Below, in pieces: positions 17,263 through 26,783 of a DNA stretch of 64,000 nucleotides. The notes below the pieces were generated by a model that did no database searches, was not told the DNA's origin, and was given only the letters and a program-made list of their open reading frames with translations. The DNA lies in contig NZ_PTXL01000010.1 in the NCBI RefSeq assembly GCF_004343775.1, forward strand, positions 186,001-250,000, read 5' to 3'. The stretch comes from Burkholderia sp. SRS-46. Lineage in GTDB: Bacteria; Pseudomonadota; Gammaproteobacteria; Burkholderiales; Burkholderiaceae. Each line of letters starts with the position of its first letter. Within the stretch, counting starts at the first letter, position 1. A program made the position numbers and the translations under genes.

Positions 17263-18417
17263 ATGGACCGTATGCAAATCGAAGCCGCCAGAGAGGACAC
17301 CCCTTTTCTGGCGAACTACACGTTTCTGAACCACGCGGCCATATCGCCGATTCCCCGCTCCGTTCAGCGAGCGATGATGCGCGCCGCGGAAATGCACGTA
17401 CATGTGCTCGCGGCGTCTGAAGCCCCTGCGCACGCCGAATACGCGCGTGGTCGATCACTCGCCGCCTCTCTCGTTGGTGCACGCCAGGGGCATGTCGCCT
17501 ATGTGCAGAACACGTCCATCGGCATGTCCATGATTGCAGCCGGCATCGACACGAAACCTGGCGATAACGTTGTCGTGCCTGCCATGGAGTTTCCTTCCAA
17601 CTTGCTGCCGTGGATTCAACTTGAAGCAGCCGGTATCGAAGTTCGTCGCGTTCAGGCCATCGACGGACGAATCACGGCCGATGCACTCCGAAGCCACGTT
17701 GACGCGAGGACTCGCGTGGTCGCCCTCAGTCACGTGCAGTACTACAACGGCTATCGCGTCGATCTCGACGTGATTGGCGAACTCTGCCGCCAGACTGACG
17801 CGCTGCTCGTCGTCGATGGCACGCAATCGATTGGCGCGCTCAAACTGGACATGGAGGCTTGCGGCGTTGACGTCGTGGTCGCTGCCTCTCATAAGTGGAT
17901 GCTCGGTCCGGTCGGAACAGGATTCATGGCGTTCTCGTCACGCGCCATGGACAGAATCCGACCTGCCTTGGTCGGCTGGCTTTCGGTCAAAGACCCGTTT
18001 GCGTTTCACCGCACCCTGGATTTCCTCGAAACCGCGGAACGCTTCGAACCAGGCAGCGAAAACAGCGTGGGCATCTTCGGCCTGACGCAACGATTCGCGT
18101 CGATTGACGAGATCGGGATGGCCGCTATCGAGTCTCGTGTGCTCCATCTCGTCGGGTACCTGTTCGAAAGTGCGAGGAGCGCTGGACTGGACATTGCCAA
18201 TCCTCTCGAAGAAGGCGAGCGCTCCGGCATCGTGTTGTTGCGCCATCCGACTCGACGTGCCGAGGATGTTCATGCCGACCTGGCTCAGAACAAGATCTTG
18301 ACCAGCGTGCGCTCAGGGGCCATTCGCCTTTCTCCGCACTACCACAACACGGTCGACGAGTTGGACCAGGTGATAGGAACTATCAGGAACCGAACACCCG
18401 CGCGCCGACTCGCGTAA
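17263..18417 (+). CDS. class V aminotransferase-fold PLP enzyme
   Basis: A 384-residue PLP protein of the cysteine desulfurase/isopenicillin-N-epimerase-like branch of class V. Conserved segments are the N-terminal FLNHAAISPIP, the PLP aspartate in VVDGTQSIGAL and the Schiff-base lysine in SHKWMLGPVG. Members include desulfurases, epimerases, lyases and aminotransferases, so the reaction is open. An alternative start lies at 17239; I chose 17263 because TAGAGGT precedes it. The RidA gene downstream suggests the enzyme releases a reactive enamine or imine. Confidence 0.85.
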   Translation: MDRMQIEAAREDTPFLANYTFLNHAAISPIPRSVQRAMMRAAEMHVHVLAASEAPAHAEYARGRSLAASLVGARQGHVAYVQNTSIGMSMIAAGIDTKPGDNVVVPAMEFPSNLLPWIQLEAAGIEVRRVQAIDGRITADALRSHVDARTRVVALSHVQYYNGYRVDLDVIGELCRQTDALLVVDGTQSIGALKLDMEACGVDVVVAASHKWMLGPVGTGFMAFSSRAMDRIRPALVGWLSVKDPFAFHRTLDFLETAERFEPGSENSVGIFGLTQRFASIDEIGMAAIESRVLHLVGYLFESARSAGLDIANPLEEGERSGIVLLRHPTRRAEDVHADLAQNKILTSVRSGAIRLSPHYHNTVDELDQVIGTIRNRTPARRLA

Positions 18418-18457
18418 CAAGCAATTTTGGTGATATTTTTTTTGAAAGGTGACATTC

Positions 18458-18844
18458 ATGTCGGTAATCGAAACCGCTAACGCCCCTGCAGCTGTCGGTC
18501 CGTATGCGCAAGCACGAACCTGTGGAAACCTCTTGTTCGTGTCCGGGCAGCTTCCCATCCATCCCGAAACCGGAAATATCGAGTGCGAAAGCGCCTCTGA
18601 CCAAATGCGGCAGTGCCTGCAAAATATCGCGAGCATCGTACGGGCCGCCGGTTCATCGATGGCCAACGTGCTCAAGACGACGATTCTGGTGACGGACCTC
18701 TCGAGATTTTCCGAAATCAACGCGGCCTACGCGGAGTTTTTCGCGGCACCCTATCCGGCGCGCGCGACTTTTGAAGTCTCTGCACTGCCCAAGGGGGCAT
18801 TGATCGAAGTCGAGGCCGTCGTATCGCTCGAGCCGGCGACTTAA
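18458..18844 (+). CDS. RidA family enamine/imine deaminase
   Basis: A 128-residue YjgF/YER057c/UK114 protein. The active-site Arg102 sits in the segment PARATFEV, and GPYAQ near residue 15 and FVSGQLP near 27 are family marks. RidA proteins hydrolyse 2-aminoacrylate-type imines made by PLP enzymes. The gene follows the PLP enzyme by 40 bases, with AAGGTG before the start, which suggests it clears that enzyme's product. Some members of the wider family instead act in aromatic nitrogen pathways, so a dedicated catabolic role is possible. Confidence 0.88.
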   Translation: MSVIETANAPAAVGPYAQARTCGNLLFVSGQLPIHPETGNIECESASDQMRQCLQNIASIVRAAGSSMANVLKTTILVTDLSRFSEINAAYAEFFAAPYPARATFEVSALPKGALIEVEAVVSLEPAT

Positions 18845-18963
18845 GATCGACAACGCGCCTGCCGGGTATCCGGATTCTCTGGAATGCCCGCCGGCATCGC
18901 GTCGGAAGCCAAAGCAAGCGATCCCGTTTCGCGGGTTCTTGTTTCGGACCTTGATCTAGTCCT

Positions 18964-18991
18964 GCTCGTGTTGAAATCCATCGACACGAGC
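18964..18991. promoter_or_regulatory. 8-bp inverted repeat before the SMR gene
   Basis: GCTCGTGT and ACACGAGC are separated by 12 bases and end 22 bases before the SMR start. It could be an operator or an RNA hairpin. The ACGR loops of mini-ykkC guanidine riboswitches are not seen here. Confidence 0.4.
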
Positions 18992-19013
18992 ATTCACCAA
19001 TACTCGGATTGCT

Positions 19014-19337
19014 ATGGAATGGTTATTACTGGGGCTCGCGGTCGTCAGCGAGATTGTTTGGGCGTTGAGCTTGAAATGGACCACCGTTAGCGGCGCGTCG
19101 AAACTGGCTGCCGTCGTGCCGATCGTGTTGAGCTTTCTCAATATGTTCCTGCTGGCGCAAGCGATGAGAACCATTCCTGCAGGAACGGCGTATGCAATCT
19201 GGACGGGGTTGGGCGCGGCCGGCGTTGCGTTGGGCAGCTACGTGGTCTTCAAACAGAATATCTCGATGGCCCAGATGGCGTCCATTCTTCTGATTGTCGT
19301 TGGTGTAGCGGGGACGAAGCTCTTCTCGCACGGGTGA
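19014..19337 (+). CDS. sugE: SMR family transporter, SugE/Gdx-like
   Basis: A 107-residue four-TM protein. The essential Glu of SMR transporters is in the TM1 segment EIVWALSLKWT; TM3 has the GTAYAIWTGLGAAG signature. Both resemble SugE/Gdx guanidinium exporters more than EmrE. These proteins form dual-topology dimers that exchange cations for protons. No guanidine riboswitch is visible upstream. The gene is spaced 169 bases after RidA, so it may have its own promoter. Confidence 0.85.
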   Translation: MEWLLLGLAVVSEIVWALSLKWTTVSGASKLAAVVPIVLSFLNMFLLAQAMRTIPAGTAYAIWTGLGAAGVALGSYVVFKQNISMAQMASILLIVVGVAGTKLFSHG

Positions 19338-19554
19338 CGATCGACAAGTCGCGGGGGCAACGCAAGTTGATGAGCGTTGCCCGATCCATCTCTCTTGCTC
19401 GGCGGATTGACCACGGATCAGCAATCAAGAAAATGTCTTCAAAGTCCCACGATGCGGACCACGGCTCAAGAGCGTCCAGTGCCGATACGTCATGATGGTC
19501 TTCCGCCCTGGCGGTCCTTTCAAACAGCGGGCGGATTCACTGGAGACAAGAATC

Positions 19555-20433
19555 ATGAAGCTCTGTCGCTTCACCATCGACGACTCGATACGAATCGGGA
19601 AGATAGATGGTGATGAAGTCGTCGATCTGTCGTCTGCGATCGGCGCGAACGCATCGATGCGGCAGCTGTTAGGCCGGCTCGATACCATACGCGCCGATCT
19701 CGAAGCCATGGTCGAACCGCGCATTTCGCTATCGCGAGTCAAGCTCGAAGCACCGATCGACGATCCGCAGAAGTTCCTGATCATCGGCATGAACTACCGA
19801 GCCCATGCCGAAGAAGCCGCAGCTGCGGGCATCCCCATTCCCGCCACACAACTCTGGACCAACAAGCAAGTCAGCTGCATCAATGGTCCTTACGATCCAA
19901 TCGTTCTTCCGAGCGTGTCGGACAAGCTGGACTACGAAGTCGAACTCGCGTTCGTCATCGGCCGGCGATGCCGTCACGTCGCCGCCGAAGACGCGTTGTC
20001 CGTGATAGCGGGTTATTTCGTCGCCAACGACGTCAGCGTTCGCGACTGGCAACAGCGCTCCCCGACCCATACACTCGGCAAGAGCTTCGACACTCACGGC
20101 CCGATCGGCCCCTGGCTGACGACCGCCGATGAGGTGCGCGACCCACATGCGCTGACGATCCGGCTTAGCGTAAATGGCGAAGAGCGGCAACGCAGCTCGA
20201 CGGGAGACATGATCTACAGCATCGGCGAACAGATCAGCTATCTGTCGACCGTCATGACGCTCGAGCCGGGAGATATCGTCGCCACCGGTACACCTTCCGG
20301 CGTTGGTGTCGCACGTGGAACGTTTCTCAAGGCCGGAGATATCGTCCGAGCCGAAGTCGACGGCTTGGGATACATCGAAAATCGCGTTCGCGCAGAAGCG
20401 CAATTGGCACGTACGTCAGCCATCCCCTGTTGA
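19555..20433 (+). CDS. fumarylacetoacetate hydrolase family protein
   Basis: A 292-residue FAH-fold enzyme of the HpaG/FAHD type. It has an N-terminal cap of about 65 residues, the entry motif GMNYRAHAEEA near residue 80, metal ligands in the DYEVELAFVIG E-x-E motif, and DVSVRDWQ downstream. Members hydrolyse or isomerise oxo-dienoates and acylpyruvates in aromatic degradation. The start follows GGAGACAAG; earlier in-frame ATGs lie in a region without domain support. An epoxide-hydrolase-like gene follows 20 bases later. A paralogue lies at 37585-38430. Confidence 0.88.
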   Translation: MKLCRFTIDDSIRIGKIDGDEVVDLSSAIGANASMRQLLGRLDTIRADLEAMVEPRISLSRVKLEAPIDDPQKFLIIGMNYRAHAEEAAAAGIPIPATQLWTNKQVSCINGPYDPIVLPSVSDKLDYEVELAFVIGRRCRHVAAEDALSVIAGYFVANDVSVRDWQQRSPTHTLGKSFDTHGPIGPWLTTADEVRDPHALTIRLSVNGEERQRSSTGDMIYSIGEQISYLSTVMTLEPGDIVATGTPSGVGVARGTFLKAGDIVRAEVDGLGYIENRVRAEAQLARTSAIPC

Positions 20434-20453
20434 AATCCAAACAAGGTCAATGC

Positions 20454-21398
20454 ATGAATCTACTTCGTCACAGTGACGTGAAAGTGAATCGCGTCCGTCT
20501 TCACCTGGTCGAATCTGGTCAAGGTCCTGCCGTCATATTCTGTCACGGCTTCCCCGAGCTCTGGTACAGCTGGCGCCATCAACTACCGGCGCTTGCCGAG
20601 GCCGGCTACCGCGCTATCGCGCTCGACATGCGTGGTCATGGGGAATCGGATTTACCATCGAATGTCGAGGACTACGATGTTTGCCACACTGTTGGCGACG
20701 TAATAGGTCTCATGGACGTGCTCGGCATTGACAAGGCAGTGCTCGTCGGACACGATGCCGGCACGTCGACTGCCTATCATGCTGCCCTGATGCGTCCGGA
20801 TCGTGTGCGCGGCGTGATGGGTCTCTCGGTGCCGTACATTCCGCGCGGCCCGAAGAGCATCCTGGAAGCGTTCGACGGTGCTGTTCCGGACGGCTTCTAT
20901 ATGCAGTATTTCCAGGAACCGGATGTCGCGGAGCATGATCTTGGTCTCGATGTCAAGAAAACCCTGCGACGCCTCATCTACGCGAATTCAGGGCAAAACC
21001 CGCAGGTACCGTTCATCATGACCGTTCCGCAGGGTGGCAGTCTTGTCGATGCCTTGCCCGAGCCACAAGGTCCGATCGGCTTCCTGAGTGATGCCGAACT
21101 CGAAGTCTACGCGGCAGCGTATACTCGCACGTCGTTCGCCGGCGGCCTGAACGGCTATCGCGTATTCCAGCGCAACTGGGAAATCACCGCGCCGTGGAAC
21201 GCGATGCCGCTACCTGTGCCGTCGGCCTACATCGGTGGTACGTCGGATACCGTTCTGCATTTCCCTGGCTTCCGTGAAGCCGCGGAGGCGATGGGCAATG
21301 CCGTTTTCATCGATGGTGCCGGACACTGGATTCAGGCCGAACGCCCCACGGAGGTGAACGCCGCACTGCTGTCGTTCCTCGCTTCACTCCCGACCTGA
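20454..21398 (+). CDS. alpha/beta hydrolase, epoxide-hydrolase-like
   Basis: A 314-residue enzyme of the soluble epoxide hydrolase/haloalkane dehalogenase branch. It has the HGFPELWYSWRHQ oxyanion motif, and the nucleophile is Asp (VGHDAGT) instead of Ser, as expected for epoxide hydrolases. The catalytic His is in GAGHWIQ. Epoxide opening is therefore likely, acting on an aromatic or arene epoxide. It ends this rightward run and is followed by a terminator hairpin. The start is the ATG after AAGGTC. Confidence 0.87.
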   Translation: MNLLRHSDVKVNRVRLHLVESGQGPAVIFCHGFPELWYSWRHQLPALAEAGYRAIALDMRGHGESDLPSNVEDYDVCHTVGDVIGLMDVLGIDKAVLVGHDAGTSTAYHAALMRPDRVRGVMGLSVPYIPRGPKSILEAFDGAVPDGFYMQYFQEPDVAEHDLGLDVKKTLRRLIYANSGQNPQVPFIMTVPQGGSLVDALPEPQGPIGFLSDAELEVYAAAYTRTSFAGGLNGYRVFQRNWEITAPWNAMPLPVPSAYIGGTSDTVLHFPGFREAAEAMGNAVFIDGAGHWIQAERPTEVNAALLSFLASLPT

Positions 21399-21402
21399 TG
21401 CG

Positions 21403-21425
21403 AAGCGCCGGTCCGTCCGGCGCTT
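21403..21425. terminator. bidirectional terminator hairpin
   Basis: AAGCGCCGG and CCGGCGCTT pair over nine bases around a five-base loop, between the convergent epoxide hydrolase and MDR genes. It ends in a short T stretch on the plus strand, and symmetry would give A/T runs on both sides. Confidence 0.65.
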
Positions 21426-21469
21426 TCCGAAGTTCTCCAGAAAACGCCGGACGGAACCGGCCGCCGCCT

Positions 21470-22630
21470 TCAAGCAAACCGTGCTGGAAACGTCCCATCG
21501 ATTCCCTTGTTGGGATTGATCAGGTATTTGTCCCCGGTTGCCCGCTTGTCACACGCCGCGATAACGTCGAGATCCAGTGCCTCGATCAACGACACCTCAT
21601 GTGAATAGCAGCTTGCGAACGTCGTCTTCAGTTCAGCTACCACGCGCTGCTTGAGGGCGCTCGCCGCGTCGGGCCCGATCCTTTTCAGGAAGGCGAGCAG
21701 CAGCCAGCCGCCGACGCCCCACGCCATGCCAAAGTCACGATGCAGTTCGGTCGGACCGGTCTCCAGCCCACCATAGATATAGACCTGTTTATGGGTCGTC
21801 GAACCATAGCGGCTGTATGCGCCGGCTTCCTTCCGGTTCAGCGCCCCTTCCATGCACATCAGGATCTGGCTGGCCAGATTCCCGCCGCCCGTTGCATCGA
21901 ACGCGATCGTCGCCCCCGTCTCGGCGATCGCATCGGCGAGGTCCTGCGTGAACGTCGACGATGATGTATCGCAGACGTAACGGGCGCCTTGGCTCCTGAG
22001 CAGATCAGCCTGAAATCGCCGGCGGACGATGCAGACCAGATCGACGCCATCCTGGATGCATATCTGGTTGAGCATCTGGCCAAGATTCGATGCAGCAGCC
22101 GTATGTACCAGCGCCGTGTGACCTTCGAGCCGCATCGTCTCGACCATGCCCAGCGCCGTTAACGGATTCACGAAGCAGGAGGCGCCTTCCGCCGGCGCGG
22201 TGCCTTCCGGCAGCACCATGCACTGATCGGCCGGCACGCACCGATACTGTGAATACATGCCGCCGCCAAAGATGGCCACCGTCTTTCCGAGCAACGCGTG
22301 CGCGAGCCCGGACGCGCCAGCGTCGACAACGACGCCGGCCCCTTCGTTACCGACAGGCATCGACTTCCCCAACCGCGCCGCCATTGCAGGCATCCCGGAG
22401 TCCGGCACGCGCGCGACGACGATGGAGCGGTTGCCTTCCCCGTTCCTGACCGCCGTGCTCATGTCGGCAGTGCCGAAGAGCAGCCCAAGATCGGACGGAT
22501 TGACAGGGGAAGCCTCGACACGAACCAGTACCTCGTCAGGACCAGGTTGCGGAATTTCGATGGACGCGAGCGACAGTTCCAGTTCGCCATCCGGCTTCAC
22601 CAGCGAGCGCAGTTGAAGTGAAGTTTGCAT
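21470..22630 (-). CDS. zinc-less MDR oxidoreductase (quinone oxidoreductase-like)
   Basis: A 386-residue medium-chain dehydrogenase/reductase. It has the GroES-like N terminus (PQPGPDEVLVRVEASPVNPSD) and a Rossmann domain around residues 170-310. The structural-zinc cysteines of alcohol dehydrogenases are not apparent, and the NPLTALGMVE motif is typical of NADPH:quinone or enoyl reductases. It lies 19 bases after the flavin monooxygenase fusion stop, in the same leftward operon, and could reduce an unsaturated ring-cleavage product. Confidence 0.85.
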   Translation of the reverse strand: MQTSLQLRSLVKPDGELELSLASIEIPQPGPDEVLVRVEASPVNPSDLGLLFGTADMSTAVRNGEGNRSIVVARVPDSGMPAMAARLGKSMPVGNEGAGVVVDAGASGLAHALLGKTVAIFGGGMYSQYRCVPADQCMVLPEGTAPAEGASCFVNPLTALGMVETMRLEGHTALVHTAAASNLGQMLNQICIQDGVDLVCIVRRRFQADLLRSQGARYVCDTSSSTFTQDLADAIAETGATIAFDATGGGNLASQILMCMEGALNRKEAGAYSRYGSTTHKQVYIYGGLETGPTELHRDFGMAWGVGGWLLLAFLKRIGPDAASALKQRVVAELKTTFASCYSHEVSLIEALDLDVIAACDKRATGDKYLINPNKGIDGTFPARFA

Positions 22631-22649
22631 GCCTCGAACACCGCTCTCG

Positions 22650-25004
22650 TCAGTTCCGGTAGAGAATTTCCATCACCGACGGGTCGACCGGACTCGGCGG
22701 ATTCGGATACGCTTTCAGTTCCTCGACCGGCACGCCAGCACGCAGCTTCGCCAGCATGTCATCGGCATCGAAACGCTGCCCGATCGGGTTGGCATCCATC
22801 GCACCGGATTTGACGAACTCGACAAATTCTTCAATCGTTTCCTGGTTGTCGATCTGCAATTCGACGCGGTTACGATCGGGATCCTCGTAATACATGGAAA
22901 CGGTCGGACCGTGATTGATCGTCAGGATGGGGACGACTCCCTTGACCTTCAGCCGGGCGTACGTCTCGAGCAGATCCGGCAGCGAAGCGAACGTGAACGC
23001 CACGTGCTCGAGCCCGACGGTGCCCGAAGGTCGATCCACCATACCGGGAACCCGCACCACCGCAACGCGATGGTGTTCGTCGTCGAAAGTCATGAAGCAG
23101 GTCATTGCGTCCTTGTGTGCGACTTGCGCGCTCAACATGTCGCGATACCACTCGCACATCGCTTCGAAGCGCTCGTCAGAGCGGAGTACCACGTGCGCTA
23201 GCTTCTTCGGGCGCACACCACCTTCGATTGCCTTGTCGTTTGCATCAGATTGCATGAGTTTCCCCGTGTTGGTAATTTGATTTTCCGACGCGTCGGCACC
23301 CGGTACGCGGCCGGAAGACAGTGTGCGTACGGCCTCCGTCACCTCGTCGCACAGTGCCGCATCCGACGTCTTGCCGCGCCACAATACGTGGCCGTCCGGG
23401 CGCACGAGCACCGCATCGCCGTCGCTGAACCGACTGCCGCGTTCAGGCGCATCATCCATCGATGCAGCGTCGACATGGACAACCTCGATTCCCGCCCGTG
23501 CGAGATCCTCGACGGATCCACCAGGCGCCGCTGTATTGCCGAACAGAAGCAGCGAATACGTTTCCTTGCTGTAGAGATCCAGACTCGAGTCCCCCTTCCC
23601 GCGCTGCCCGAGCCATGCATGGCCCAGGCGTGCACCTCGCCGAATCGCCGGCACATGGTCGTAGTCGACGACCTCTGCTTCGTCGGCCCCGTAACAGAAT
23701 CCAAGCTCGATATTCAGCGCATCCCAGTGCGCCCGCTGGTTATCGATCGATGCCTGAATACGCGTTCGTCTCGCAACGGCATCCGGCGCATCGCCGCTCA
23801 AGCCGAAATCGCGAGCAGGTGTGGCTGCGCGTTGCACGACCGCCGGATCGGCAGGAACGATGAATTCCGCACCGATCGCTTGCTGAACCTCTATCAGCTT
23901 CTTGAAGTTTTCGACGCTATGCGCGCAATTGCGCGCCGCGACCGGCGGACGCTCGAGCGCGTACGTATCCAGCAGCGCGGAACCCGCCTTCCCCTGCACG
24001 ACATGTGCCAGTTTCCAGGCCAGGTTATGCGCATCCTGCACACCGGTATTGAGTCCCAATCCACCAGTCGGCGGGAAGCGATGCGCCGCGTCGCCGACCA
24101 GAAAGTACGGCCCTTTGCGGAACGCCGCGGCAACCTGCGCGCTCATGTTCCATGAGCCGACACTGATGAGTTCAAGCTCGACATCCGGGTCTCCGATGGC
24201 GCGCCGCGCCAGTTCGAGCATGACCTCGCCATTGAAATCATCGCGCGAAGCATTTGGCGGCATCGCACACATCAGCGCCCAGGTCCGGTCCAGGTCGAAC
24301 GAGACAAAGATGCCTGGCACATCTTCGCCGGCAATGAAGTGAACCGGGCCGGTCTGTTCGCCAAGATAGCGATTTAGATCCCCTCTGAAATAGCAGGTTG
24401 CAAACTGGGCGATGGACGGCGGCCCGATCATGTCGATACCGAGTGCCCTGCGTACCTTGCTGCCCGCTCCGTCGCAAGCAAGCACATAATCGAATACCTG
24501 CCGACTCTGCTCGCCCGATGCATCACGGATGGTTAGTACGCCAGCTTCGCCCTCGGTCGCGGCATCGAGAACTTCGTGCCCGAAATGAACGGCGCCGCCC
24601 ATGCTTTCCAGATGCGCCAGCAGCACGCGACAAAACACGTTTTGTCCCATGTTGAGTGTTCGCACCGGGCTCGCGTCTCGGCGGAATGCTTTCTGTTCGG
24701 TGTTGCCTTCCAGCTGGAGATGGCCGAAGCGCGTGCCGGCCAGTGACGACGACCACGTCACGGCGAGCATCTTGTCCTCGGGCGAGGCAGCGGCCTCCAT
24801 CTTCTCGAACAGCCCCAGCTCGCGCAGGATTTCGCACGTCCGCGTGTTCACCACGTGAGCCTGGGGCAATTGCGCGATCGAGTCGCTACGCTCGAAGACG
24901 GTCGTCTCGATTCCCTTCGCCCGCAGAAGGATTGCAGTGGCCAGCCCGGCCGGACCTGCCCCGACAATGGCGATGCGGGAACGCAGTAAGTTTGGCGTAT
25001 TCAT
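22650..25004 (-). CDS. fusion of a flavin monooxygenase and a VOC (vicinal oxygen chelate) dioxygenase
   Basis: A 784-residue two-domain enzyme. Residues 1-583 are a class A flavin hydroxylase of the PheA/TfdB type: the GAGPAG dinucleotide motif near residue 16, the FAD motif GDAAHRFPP and a C-terminal thioredoxin-like region. Residues 584-784 are a VOC protein with possible metal ligands His604, His667 and Glu715. The junction still carries an in-frame ATG at 23255 behind GGGGAAAC, as if two adjacent genes merged by stop-codon loss. This places ring hydroxylation and probable ring cleavage in one polypeptide, though a separate VOC product from the internal start is also possible. Start at the first Met near the Rossmann motif. 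Confidence 0.85.
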   Translation of the reverse strand: MNTPNLLRSRIAIVGAGPAGLATAILLRAKGIETTVFERSDSIAQLPQAHVVNTRTCEILRELGLFEKMEAAASPEDKMLAVTWSSSLAGTRFGHLQLEGNTEQKAFRRDASPVRTLNMGQNVFCRVLLAHLESMGGAVHFGHEVLDAATEGEAGVLTIRDASGEQSRQVFDYVLACDGAGSKVRRALGIDMIGPPSIAQFATCYFRGDLNRYLGEQTGPVHFIAGEDVPGIFVSFDLDRTWALMCAMPPNASRDDFNGEVMLELARRAIGDPDVELELISVGSWNMSAQVAAAFRKGPYFLVGDAAHRFPPTGGLGLNTGVQDAHNLAWKLAHVVQGKAGSALLDTYALERPPVAARNCAHSVENFKKLIEVQQAIGAEFIVPADPAVVQRAATPARDFGLSGDAPDAVARRTRIQASIDNQRAHWDALNIELGFCYGADEAEVVDYDHVPAIRRGARLGHAWLGQRGKGDSSLDLYSKETYSLLLFGNTAAPGGSVEDLARAGIEVVHVDAASMDDAPERGSRFSDGDAVLVRPDGHVLWRGKTSDAALCDEVTEAVRTLSSGRVPGADASENQITNTGKLMQSDANDKAIEGGVRPKKLAHVVLRSDERFEAMCEWYRDMLSAQVAHKDAMTCFMTFDDEHHRVAVVRVPGMVDRPSGTVGLEHVAFTFASLPDLLETYARLKVKGVVPILTINHGPTVSMYYEDPDRNRVELQIDNQETIEEFVEFVKSGAMDANPIGQRFDADDMLAKLRAGVPVEELKAYPNPPSPVDPSVMEILYRN

Positions 25005-25033
25005 CTACAGCACCTCATTTGCAAACGGAATTC

Positions 25034-25960
25034 TCAAATCGACACGTGCTCGCGACCTTTCAGGCCCAGCATCTCGCGTGCGTCGGAGGGCGTCGCGATC
25101 TCCAGCCCCAAACGCTCCAGCACATCGCGAATCATCGTCACCTGCTCCGCGTTGGACTCGGCGAGCTTTCCCTTTCCGGTCGTCAGCGAATCCTCGAGCC
25201 CGACACGCACGTTGCCGCCCATCAGGGCAGCTTGCGTGATCAACGGCATCTGATGACGTCCGGCGCCGAGCACCGACCACATGTAATCGTCGCCAAAGAG
25301 CTTGTCGGCGATGCGCTTCATGTGCGTCAGATTTTCGGCGTCCGCACCGATGCCGCCGAGTATGCCGAGCACGAACTGGATGAATGGCCGCCGGACGAAA
25401 CCGCGATCCACGAAATGCTTCAACGTGTACAGGTGCCCGACGTCATAGCACTCGAACTCGAAGCGCGTGCCCAGCGGCCTCGCGACGCGTTCGAACAGCT
25501 GCTCGATATCGCCGAACGTGTTCCGGAAGATCGTGTTCCTGGATGCTTCCAGGTATTCCGGCTCCCAGGCATGCTGCCAGTGCTTGATCTTGTCGAGAAT
25601 GGGGAAGAAGCCGAAATTCAGTGATCCGACGTTACAGGACGCCATTTCCGGTGCGAACGTCAACGCTGCCTCGAGCCGTTGATCGAGCGTCATCGTGTGC
25701 GCACCGCCGGTCGTAATGTTGATGATCGCATCACACGCCGTATGGATCGGCCGCAAGAAATCCCGGTACACGCCGGAACTGGGGGTTGGCCTCCCATCCA
25801 GCGGATCGCGTGCGTGAAGATGCAGAATGGCTGCTCCCGCACGGGCAGCTAAAACACCTTCTTGCGCGATCTGTTCAGGGGTAATCGGCAGATACGGCGA
25901 CATCGTCGGGGTGTGGATCGATCCAGTCACCGCGCAGGTGATGATGACTTTCCGAGACAT
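25034..25960 (-). CDS. BKACE family (DUF849) beta-keto acid cleavage enzyme
   Basis: A 308-residue TIM-barrel protein related to 3-keto-5-aminohexanoate cleavage enzyme (Kce). These zinc enzymes condense a beta-keto acid with acetyl-CoA and split it into acetoacetate and a CoA ester. Zinc-binding His residues lie in the LHLHARDP motif near residue 47, the VTGSIHTPTMSPYLP start is diagnostic, and the distal Glu is in VRVGLEDSL. GAGGACC precedes the ATG at 25960. It begins the leftward operon that includes the fusion monooxygenase and MDR enzyme, so its beta-keto substrate may come from that pathway. Confidence 0.9.
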   Translation of the reverse strand: MSRKVIITCAVTGSIHTPTMSPYLPITPEQIAQEGVLAARAGAAILHLHARDPLDGRPTPSSGVYRDFLRPIHTACDAIINITTGGAHTMTLDQRLEAALTFAPEMASCNVGSLNFGFFPILDKIKHWQHAWEPEYLEASRNTIFRNTFGDIEQLFERVARPLGTRFEFECYDVGHLYTLKHFVDRGFVRRPFIQFVLGILGGIGADAENLTHMKRIADKLFGDDYMWSVLGAGRHQMPLITQAALMGGNVRVGLEDSLTTGKGKLAESNAEQVTMIRDVLERLGLEIATPSDAREMLGLKGREHVSI

Positions 25961-26783
25961 GGGTCCTCGCTTGAAGTGGTGTCGGTGCGTGCCCGACATC
26001 TCCGCGGGCTCACGTCACATTCCGGCGACCATGGTGTGCCGGTGCATGACACGAGCGTCAGCGGCTAAACAGGTGAGCGAGGAGATTCAAACACCGATAT
26101 GCGTTCGCAATGCCGCGCTCGACCGGAACGCGGCGCGTACCGCCGCGCGCCGGTGTCGAAGCCACCATTGCGGACATCTGCCGACTCCAGGCGACGGCAG
26201 CTCGGCCTTCGAGGCAGTTCTTCGTCGCACGTCTCGTCTGTCTCCTCTCGCGCTCGATCACTGTGTCGTGCGCGCTGCTCCTCTCCGGGTGCCGCGGCGG
26301 TTGGTTCACCGCAGCATCCAGGCAGTACGTCATATCGTAAATGCATTTTTATCGATTTTCAAGACAAATATCCATCAGATCAATCTTTATGGATTTCGTG
26401 ACCTGCGGTTGTGCGACACCTTTTGGGCGAACTGAGCAGCCCGCAAGCATCGATCGGCATGCGGTAGCGCTTTGCTGAGTCGGGTGTCGCGGTTGGCGCG
26501 ACGGGGCAATTCCCGGGACCGGGACAGGATCGTGCGCGATGAGCATGCGAGGCTCGGAAGTGGAGAAAATGACGGTACGCATGTAATGTGCGCGCACGGT
26601 CGACCATTACATACTCGTTAGACTTTTGGGCCCATGCCGGTCGTCGGCGGGCCCCCGAAATGCTGCGACAGGATGTCGAGCGCATTCCGCGCGCCAGATG
26701 CGGCCCTGTTAGCGCGTGCTTGCCGTGGTAGCCGCCCGCATGCGCCTTGCGTCCTTACATCGCCCGCTCATGCTTTCCAGCAA
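25961..26783. other. intergenic region, no gene seen
   Basis: About 820 bases between the BKACE gene and the GntR regulator, both transcribed leftward. Frames here lack domains and codon bias. An AT-rich stretch at about 26335-26395 includes TTTATCGATTTT, similar to elements near the porin and GntR promoters; it may hold the BKACE promoter. Confidence 0.4.

Noticed and set aside
18845..19013. Possible guanidine riboswitch before the SugE-like gene
   Set aside because: No pair of ACGR-loop hairpins typical of mini-ykkC and no ykkC-I core is visible; only a simple 8-bp inverted repeat is present.
26058..26435. Several short frames on both strands between the BKACE and GntR genes
   Set aside because: They overlap each other, lack domains, have no ribosome sites, and have Arg/Ser-rich composition typical of shadow frames.
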